Shown piece by piece: positions 5,510-11,974 of a DNA stretch of 11,974 nt (position 1 is its first letter; every line of letters starts with the position of its first letter). This DNA comes from REEB95 sp035934995. GTDB lineage: Bacteria; Pseudomonadota; Alphaproteobacteria; ATCC43930; CGMCC-115725. The translations under genes and the position numbers were made by a program. The stretch lies in the NCBI GenBank assembly GCA_035934995.1, contig DASYXI010000021.1, forward strand, positions 1 to 11,974, read 5' to 3'. The notes under the pieces are model-generated. The model had not been told where the DNA came from. It worked only from the letters and a program-made list of their open reading frames with translations, and ran no database searches.

Positions 5510-7494
5510 TCATCGAACTCGGCCATTTCGCGCTCATCCTGGCGCTGGCGGTCGCGACGCTGCAGGCCGGATTGACGCTGACCGGCGCGGCGCGCAACGA
5601 CCTCAATCTGATGGCGGCGGGCCGGTTGGCGGCGCTGGCGCAATTCGCGCTCATCGCGCTCGCCTTCGCGACGCTGGTGCACGCCTATTTCGTGTCGGAT
5701 TTCTCGGTCGCCAACGTCGCCGAGAACAGCAGCAGCGCCAAGCCGCTGCTCTACAAGCTGACCAGCGTGTGGGGCAATCACGAAGGCTCGATGGTGCTGT
5801 GGGTGCTGATCCTGGCGCTCTACGGCGCGGCGATCGCCTGGTTCGGCGATGCCATGCCGCCGCGTCTGTGCGCGCGCGTGCTCGGCGTCAAAGGACTGAT
5901 CGCGATCGGCTTCCTGCTGTTCATCCTGCTGACGTCGAATCCGTTCCTGCGCCTGTCGCCGGCGCCGGAAGAAGGCATGGGCCTCAACCCGATCCTGCAG
6001 GACCCCGGCCTCGCCTTCCACCCGCCGTTCCTTTATCTGGGCTATGTCGGCTTCTCGGTCGCTTTCGCGTTCGCCGTTGCGGCGCTGATCGACGGTCGCG
6101 TCGACGCCGCCTGGGCGCGCTGGGTGCGGCCATGGACGCTGGCCTCGTGGTGTTGCCTGACGCTCGGCATCGCCATGGGCAGCTGGTGGGCCTATTACAC
6201 GCTCGGCTGGGGCGGCTGGTGGTTCTGGGACCCGGTCGAGAACGCCTCGCTGATGCCGTGGCTGGCGGGCACCGCGCTGCTGCATTCGGCGATCGTCGTC
6301 GAACGCCGCGACACGCTCAAGAGCTGGACGATCCTGCTGGCGATCTTGACCTTTTCGCTGTCGCTGGTCGGCACCTTCCTGGTGCGCTCGGGCGTGCTCA
6401 CGTCGGTGCACGCCTTCGCGCTCGATCCGCGCCGCGGCGTCTTCATCCTGGTGCTGCTGTGCATCGCCATCGGCGGCTCGCTGGCGCTGTATGCCTGGCG
6501 CGCGCCGGCGGTCGAGCCGGGCGGCGTGTTCGCGCCGATCTCGCGCGAAGGCGCGCTGCTGCTCAACAACCTGATCCTGGCGAGCTGTTGCGCTACGGTG
6601 TTCATTGGCACGCTCTATCCGTTGTTCCTCGACGCGGTCGGCGGACCCAAACTGTCGGTCGGCTATCCGTTTTTCGACCGTACCTTCGTGCCGCTGATGA
6701 TTCCGCTGCTGCTGGCCGTCGGCCTCGGGCCCTTGCTGGCCTGGAAGCGCGGCGATTTCCTCGGCGCGTTGCAGCGGCTGTGGGCGGCGTTCGCCGCCGT
6801 CATCGCCGCGATGCTGGTGACGTTTTATCTGAGCCACGGCGGCCCGGTACTGTCGGTGCTCGGCATCGGTCTCGCCGCCTGGATGGGTGGCGGCGCGATC
6901 GTCGAGATCGCCGACCGGCTGCGCCTCTTCCGCGCGCCATGGCCCGACGTCGTCCGCCGCGCCCTGACCCAGCCGCGCGCCTCCTATGGCATGACGCTGG
7001 CGCATTACGGCCTGGCGGTGACCGTGGCCGGCATCGCCGCGTCGGGCTTCGAGCAACAGGGCATCGCGCTGCTCCATCTCGGTCAGACGTTGCCGGTGGC
7101 GGGCTATACGCTGCGCTTCGACGGCATCGGCCGGCATGAAGGCATCAACTACACCGCCGATCGCGGTGATTTCACCTTGCTCGAGGGCACGCGCGTCGTG
7201 GCGCAGCTTGAACCCGAGCGGCGTTTCTTTCCGCTGCAGCAGCAGACAGTGAGCAAGACCGCGATCCACACCAATTTCTTCGCCGACTTCTATCTGGCGC
7301 TCGGCGACCCCGACAACAAAGGCGGCTGGGCCGTCCGCGCCTATTGGAAGCCGTTGGTGCCGTTCATTTGGATCGGCGGCGTGATCATGGCCTTCGGCGG
7401 CGCCGTCAGCCTGAGCGACCGGCGCTGGCGCATCGGCATCGTCGCCCGCCGCGCCGGCAAGGCCGCGCTGCCAGCGGACAGGAGCCGCGCATGA
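5506..7494 (+). CDS. ccmF: Cytochrome c heme lyase core subunit CcmF
   Basis: Large integral membrane protein that takes heme from CcmE and joins it to the reduced apocytochrome c CXXCH motif. The 662-residue product matches the family length. Visible landmarks: WGNHEGSMVLW (89-99), FHPPFLYLGY with H172, the WWD domain (226-242, SWWAYYTLGWGGWWFWD) followed by PVEN, ALLHS with H260, VHAF with H302, and AHYG with H500. These four histidines match the heme-ligating positions 173, 261, 303 and 491 of E. coli CcmF. A periplasmic loop near 515-625 holds the conserved NFFADFYLALGD stretch. A final membrane segment (about 620-640) is followed by a basic tail. Start and stop overlap ccmE and ccmG by four bases each. 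An open antisense frame covers most of it but looks like a codon-composition shadow. Confidence 0.97.
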   Translation: MIIELGHFALILALAVATLQAGLTLTGAARNDLNLMAAGRLAALAQFALIALAFATLVHAYFVSDFSVANVAENSSSAKPLLYKLTSVWGNHEGSMVLWVLILALYGAAIAWFGDAMPPRLCARVLGVKGLIAIGFLLFILLTSNPFLRLSPAPEEGMGLNPILQDPGLAFHPPFLYLGYVGFSVAFAFAVAALIDGRVDAAWARWVRPWTLASWCCLTLGIAMGSWWAYYTLGWGGWWFWDPVENASLMPWLAGTALLHSAIVVERRDTLKSWTILLAILTFSLSLVGTFLVRSGVLTSVHAFALDPRRGVFILVLLCIAIGGSLALYAWRAPAVEPGGVFAPISREGALLLNNLILASCCATVFIGTLYPLFLDAVGGPKLSVGYPFFDRTFVPLMIPLLLAVGLGPLLAWKRGDFLGALQRLWAAFAAVIAAMLVTFYLSHGGPVLSVLGIGLAAWMGGGAIVEIADRLRLFRAPWPDVVRRALTQPRASYGMTLAHYGLAVTVAGIAASGFEQQGIALLHLGQTLPVAGYTLRFDGIGRHEGINYTADRGDFTLLEGTRVVAQLEPERRFFPLQQQTVSKTAIHTNFFADFYLALGDPDNKGGWAVRAYWKPLVPFIWIGGVIMAFGGAVSLSDRRWRIGIVARRAGKAALPADRSRA

Positions 7495-8033
7495 GCTGGC
7501 GCCGCGCGATTTACCTTTTGCCGCTGGCGGCCTTCGCCGCCCTCGCCATCTACCTCTCGCACGGCCTCGCGCCCGGCTATAACCCCGAGCTCCTGCCGTC
7601 GGCGATGATCGACAAACCGGCGCCGGCCTTCGACTTGGCCGGATTGAAAGGCGAAGCGCGGCTCACCAATCGCGCGTTTACCGACGAGATCGTCTTCGTC
7701 AATTTCTTCGCCTCGTGGTGCGTGCCATGCCGCCAGGAAAGTCCGGTGCTGATGGATCTGTCGCGGCGCAACGTCATCGTGCTGTACGGCATCGACTACA
7801 AGGACAAGCCGGCGGATGCGGAAAAATTCCTCCAGCAATACGGCGATCCTTACCGCCGCATCGGCGTCGACGACAGCGGCCGCACCGCCATCAATTTCGG
7901 CGTCTATGGCGTGCCTGAGACCTATGCCATCGACCGCACCGGCCACATCCGCTGGCGCCATGTCGGGCCGCTGACCGACGACGTGGTGAAGAACGAAATC
8001 TTGCCGCTGCTGCAACGGCTGGGGGCGTCGTGA
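7491..8033 (+). CDS. ccmG: Thiol:disulfide interchange protein CcmG (DsbE)
   Basis: Membrane-anchored periplasmic thioredoxin that, with CcmH, reduces apocytochrome c cysteines before heme attachment. The 180-residue protein has an N-terminal anchor (about 5-23), a thioredoxin fold with active site FASWCVPC (C77, C80), an acidic E83, and the cis-proline loop GVPET (P142 in YGVPE) characteristic of CcmG/TlpA-like proteins. The ATG at 7491 is chosen because AGGAG lies seven bases upstream and the ATGA overlap with ccmF matches the operon pattern. A longer in-frame reading from 7344 would add 49 residues of ccmF shadow and bury the membrane anchor, so it is rejected. Confidence 0.95.
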   Translation: MSWRRAIYLLPLAAFAALAIYLSHGLAPGYNPELLPSAMIDKPAPAFDLAGLKGEARLTNRAFTDEIVFVNFFASWCVPCRQESPVLMDLSRRNVIVLYGIDYKDKPADAEKFLQQYGDPYRRIGVDDSGRTAINFGVYGVPETYAIDRTGHIRWRHVGPLTDDVVKNEILPLLQRLGAS

Positions 8034-8488
8034 TCCGCGCGCTCATCGCCGCGGCGATCCTGCTCGGCGCGATGCCGGCGGCATTGGCGGTCGAGCCGAG
8101 CGAGATGCTGCCCAATCCCGCGCTCGAGGCGCGCGCCGAGGCGATCGGCAAGCAGCTGCGCTGCCTGGTCTGCCAGAACGAGTCGATCGAGGATTCGGGC
8201 GCCGATCTCGCCCACGATTTGCGGGTGATCATCCGTGAAAGATTGAAAGCCGGCGACAACGACGGGCAAGTCGTCAAATACGTCACCGACCGCTACGGCG
8301 CGTTCGTCCTGCTCAAGCCGCCGGTCGAGCCCGCAACGTATCTGCTGTGGTTCTCGCCCTTCGCCATCTTGATCTTGGGCGCGGCCGGCGCCTGGTTCTA
8401 TCTGCGCCGCAGGCCGGCGCCGCCGGACGAGCCGCTCGACCTCGACCAGCGCCGGCAGCTTGAACGGCTGCTGCTCGACGACCAATGA
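8030..8488 (+). CDS. ccmH: Cytochrome c maturation thiol protein CcmH (CycL)
   Basis: Periplasmic, membrane-tethered oxidoreductase that cooperates with CcmG to reduce apocytochrome c or resolve its mixed disulfide. The 152-residue protein has a signal peptide (about 1-20, ending AALA), the family motif LRCLVCQN with C45 and C48, a helical domain, a C-terminal membrane anchor (about 103-124, YLLWFSPFAILILGAAGAWFYL) and a short charged cytoplasmic tail. This is the short, single-domain CcmH. The CcmI part is a separate gene here, unlike the fused E. coli CcmH. It starts with GTG, overlapping the ccmG stop as GTGA, and its own TGA overlaps the ccmI ATG. Confidence 0.95.
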   Translation: MIRALIAAAILLGAMPAALAVEPSEMLPNPALEARAEAIGKQLRCLVCQNESIEDSGADLAHDLRVIIRERLKAGDNDGQVVKYVTDRYGAFVLLKPPVEPATYLLWFSPFAILILGAAGAWFYLRRRPAPPDEPLDLDQRRQLERLLLDDQ

Positions 8489-9309
8489 TCCTCGCCCTCG
8501 CCCTGCTGTTCGTCATCGTGGCGGTGCTCGGCACCGTGCTGTCGCCGCTGTGGCAGCGCGCCGGCCGGGCCTTGACCCGGGGCCGCTATGACCGCGCGGT
8601 CTATCGCGATCAGTTGAACGAGATCGAACGCGACGTCGCCCGCGGCCTCGTCCGGCCCGAGGATGCGGCGGCGGCACGGCGCGAGATCGAACGCCGGATT
8701 CTGGCCGCGGCGGACGAGCCCGATGCGCCCGTAGCGAGCGCGCCGCGGCGCACCCTTGCCGCCATCCTTGGCACCTGTGCCGCCGCCTTCGCGCTTGCGG
8801 TCTATATCGTGCTGGGCTCGCCGGGCTTGCCCGATCTGCCGTTCGCCAATCGCGCCACGACGGAAGCGCAGCAGGCGATGATCGAGAACATGGTCGCGGG
8901 CCTCGCCACCAAGTTGAAAAGCAATCCGCAAGACGCGCAGGGCTGGGCGATGCTCGGCCGCTCCTATGCGGTGCTCGGCGAAACCGACAAGGCGATCGAC
9001 GCCTACGAGCACGCCCACCAGCTCAAGCCCGGCGATCCGCAGATCGCGCTGGCCGAGGCGGCGGCGATGCTGACCGGTCGCAAACTCGAGGATCCGGTGC
9101 CGCAACGCGCGGTCGCGCTGCTCAAGATCGTCATCGCGCAGCAGCCCGATCAGCCGATGGCGCTGTGGTTTCTCGGCTTGGCGGCGGCGCAGCAGCGCGA
9201 TTTCGCGCAAGCCCACGACGACTGGACCCACCTGCTGCGGGTGATGCCGGCCGATGCGCCCGAACGCAACACGGTCAACGCCGCGCTTAACGCGATCAAA
9301 GACAAGTAG
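8485..9309 (+). CDS. ccmI: Apocytochrome c chaperone CcmI (CycH), TPR protein
   Basis: Holds the C-terminus of apocytochrome c and presents it to the CcmF/H heme ligation complex. The 274-residue product shows the CcmI plan: membrane helix 1 (about 3-23), a charged cytoplasmic loop with YRDQLNEIERDVARGLV (40-56), helix 2 (about 91-111), then a periplasmic region with TPR-like repeats (about 150-183 and 224-257; GWAMLGRSYAVLGETDKAIDAYE is clear). It is short: Rhodobacter CcmI has around 400 residues and fused E. coli CcmH about 350, so the periplasmic C-terminal extension is largely missing. The ORF ends cleanly with no sign of a frameshift, so this looks like a natural short form. Last gene of the ccm set. 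Confidence 0.92.
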   Translation: MILALALLFVIVAVLGTVLSPLWQRAGRALTRGRYDRAVYRDQLNEIERDVARGLVRPEDAAAARREIERRILAAADEPDAPVASAPRRTLAAILGTCAAAFALAVYIVLGSPGLPDLPFANRATTEAQQAMIENMVAGLATKLKSNPQDAQGWAMLGRSYAVLGETDKAIDAYEHAHQLKPGDPQIALAEAAAMLTGRKLEDPVPQRAVALLKIVIAQQPDQPMALWFLGLAAAQQRDFAQAHDDWTHLLRVMPADAPERNTVNAALNAIKDK

Positions 9310-9352
9310 GCGGGCTTGGCCGCCGGCAAGCCGGCGCAGTAGAGTTTCCCGC

Positions 9353-9359
9353 AGGGAGG
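9353..9359 (+). promoter_or_regulatory. Ribosome binding site of acetoacetyl-CoA synthetase gene
   Basis: AGGGAGG with a five-base spacer to the ATG at 9365. It selects this start over in-frame upstream readings that run back into ccmI (from 9254). The 55-base ccmI gap also holds a CGCCGGC/GCCGGCG repeat (9321-9327/9330-9336) without a T run, which I do not call a terminator. Read-through from the ccm operon is possible. Confidence 0.8.
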
Positions 9360-9364
9360 CAACG

Positions 9365-11325
<1,961 letters not shown>

Positions 11326-11329
<4 letters not shown>

Positions 11330-11616
11330 ACCGCCAGCTTGTCGATGATTTTCGCCAGGTCGATGTCGCGCTTCGACAGGCCGCCGGCGTCGTGGGTCGA
11401 GAGCGTGATGTCGACCTTGTTATAGACGTTGAACCATTCGGGATGGTGGTCCATCTTTTCGGCCGCGAGCGCCACCTTGCTCATGAATCCCCAGGCATCG
11501 GCGAAGGTGCGGAATTGAAAGCTCTTCTTGATTGCGTCGCGGCCCGCGACTTCCGTCCAGCCCGGCAGGCCCTTGAGCGCCTCGGTGCGCGCCGCACCCG
11601 TCAGTCTATCGACCAT
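11326..11616 (-). CDS. Pterin-4a-carbinolamine dehydratase
   Basis: Dehydrates 4a-hydroxytetrahydropterin during tetrahydropterin recycling, classically beside phenylalanine hydroxylase; cytoplasmic. The 96-residue protein is of family length and carries the signature AAEKMDHHPEWFNVYNKVDITLSTHDAGGLSKRDIDLA, with the catalytic histidine pair H57-H58 and H75-D76 intact. Start at ATG 11616 is supported by a strong AAAGGAGG on the minus strand (11623-11630) with a six-base spacer. No phenylalanine hydroxylase or pterin gene is beside it, so the partner is not shown. In bacteria lacking that enzyme, homologues have other or unknown roles. It overlaps the end of aacS by four bases and diverges from the metallopeptidase gene with 23 bases between starts. 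Confidence 0.93.
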
Positions 11617-11622
11617 CGTCCG

Positions 11623-11630
11623 CCTCCTTT
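11623..11630 (-). promoter_or_regulatory. Strong ribosome binding site of the carbinolamine dehydratase gene
   Basis: On the minus strand AAAGGAGG, six bases before the ATG. It fills a third of the 23-base gap to the divergent metallopeptidase start, leaving no room there for a promoter in either direction. Confidence 0.85.
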
Positions 11631-11639
11631 GCTGCCGCG

Positions 11640-11974
11640 ATGAGTGAGCCTTCGACGGCGCCGACGGCCGCCCCGACTTTGGCCGACATCGAGGCGCTGG
11701 CGCACCGCGCCCTCGCCACCATCCCCGGCCGCCTCAAGCGCCACGTCGGCAACGTCGTGATCCGCGTCGACGAGTTTCCCGACGAGGATACCGAGAGGGA
11801 GATGGAGCTCGAAAGCCCTTTCGACATCCTCGGCCTCTATCGCGGCGTGGGCATGCCCTATAAGAGCGTCAGCGACCCACGACCGGCGATCGACATGATT
11901 TTCCTCTATCGGCGGCCGATCCTCGACTATTGGTGCGAAACCGGCGACGACCTCTACCGCGTCGTGCGCCATGT
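11640..11974 (+). CDS. Zinicin-like metallopeptidase family protein (DUF1025), N-terminal part, cut by window edge
   Basis: The plus strand reads open for 111 codons from an ATG at 11640 to the right edge. After a proline/alanine/threonine-rich start the protein has LADIEALAHRALATIPGRLKRHVGNVVIRVDEFPDEDTEREMELESPFDILGLYRG, then DMIFLYRRPILDYW and DDLYRVVRH. That order is typical of the small (about 130-150 residue) DUF1025 metallopeptidases, in which VVRHV leads directly into the zinc-binding HExGHH motif. The catalytic motif therefore should begin just past the window and cannot be checked here. The biological substrate of the family is unknown to me. No Shine-Dalgarno precedes the ATG; a TTG at codon 14 is a possible alternative start. 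Confidence 0.85.
   Translation, partial: MSEPSTAPTAAPTLADIEALAHRALATIPGRLKRHVGNVVIRVDEFPDEDTEREMELESPFDILGLYRGVGMPYKSVSDPRPAIDMIFLYRRPILDYWCETGDDLYRVVRH

Noticed and set aside
5398..7269. 623-residue open frame on the minus strand opposite ccmF and ccmE
   Set aside because: The translation is dominated by R, Q, H, E and A with no fold-like pattern. It is the usual antisense shadow of a high-GC gene, and ccmF on the other strand has all family motifs.
9321..9336. CGCCGGC/GCCGGCG inverted repeat between ccmI and aacS
   Set aside because: Only two bases lie between the arms and there is no T run. Short GC palindromes are common at this base composition.

Overview
The window is high-GC DNA with tightly packed, overlapping genes. 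Gene content and order (System I cytochrome c maturation genes next to a divergent aconitase gene) point to an alphaproteobacterium. I cannot name a genus, and no mobile, phage or CRISPR signature is visible.

Layout. (1) 1-878, minus strand: the 5' part of an aconitate hydratase gene (acnA), cut by the window edge and starting at a GTG. (2) 879-1088: a divergent intergenic region. (3) 1089-2549, plus: a polytopic membrane protein of unknown function with DUF6056/GT-C-like features. (4) 2550-2840: a non-coding stretch with three successive hairpins. The last is a strong intrinsic terminator, and the C-rich loops make a small RNA plausible. (5) 2841-9309, plus: a complete nine-gene ccm operon, ccmABCDEFGHI. 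Seven of its eight junctions overlap by 1-4 bases; only ccmB-ccmC has a gap. (6) 9365-11329, plus: acetoacetyl-CoA synthetase, close enough behind ccmI to be read with it. (7) 11326-11616, minus: a pterin-4a-carbinolamine dehydratase, convergent with the synthetase and sharing its stop tetranucleotide CTAG. (8) 11640 to the edge, plus: the start of a zinicin-like (DUF1025) metallopeptidase, diverging from the dehydratase with 23 bases between the start codons.

How the genes work together. The ccm operon encodes the whole System I pathway. CcmA/B (ABC transporter) and CcmC/D load heme on the chaperone CcmE. CcmG, a membrane-anchored thioredoxin, together with CcmH, keeps apocytochrome CXXCH cysteines reduced. 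CcmI holds the apocytochrome, and CcmF completes heme ligation. All expected motifs are intact: Walker A/B, the WWD domains and their histidines, the CcmE heme-binding His, and the CcmG and CcmH CXXC motifs. The organism should therefore make c-type cytochromes and respire. Acetoacetyl-CoA synthetase feeds acetoacetate (ketone body or PHB-derived) to central carbon metabolism, and aconitase runs in the TCA cycle. The neighbourhood is mainly core respiratory and housekeeping metabolism. The least explained parts are the membrane protein and the hairpin-rich gap, both lying between acnA and ccmA.
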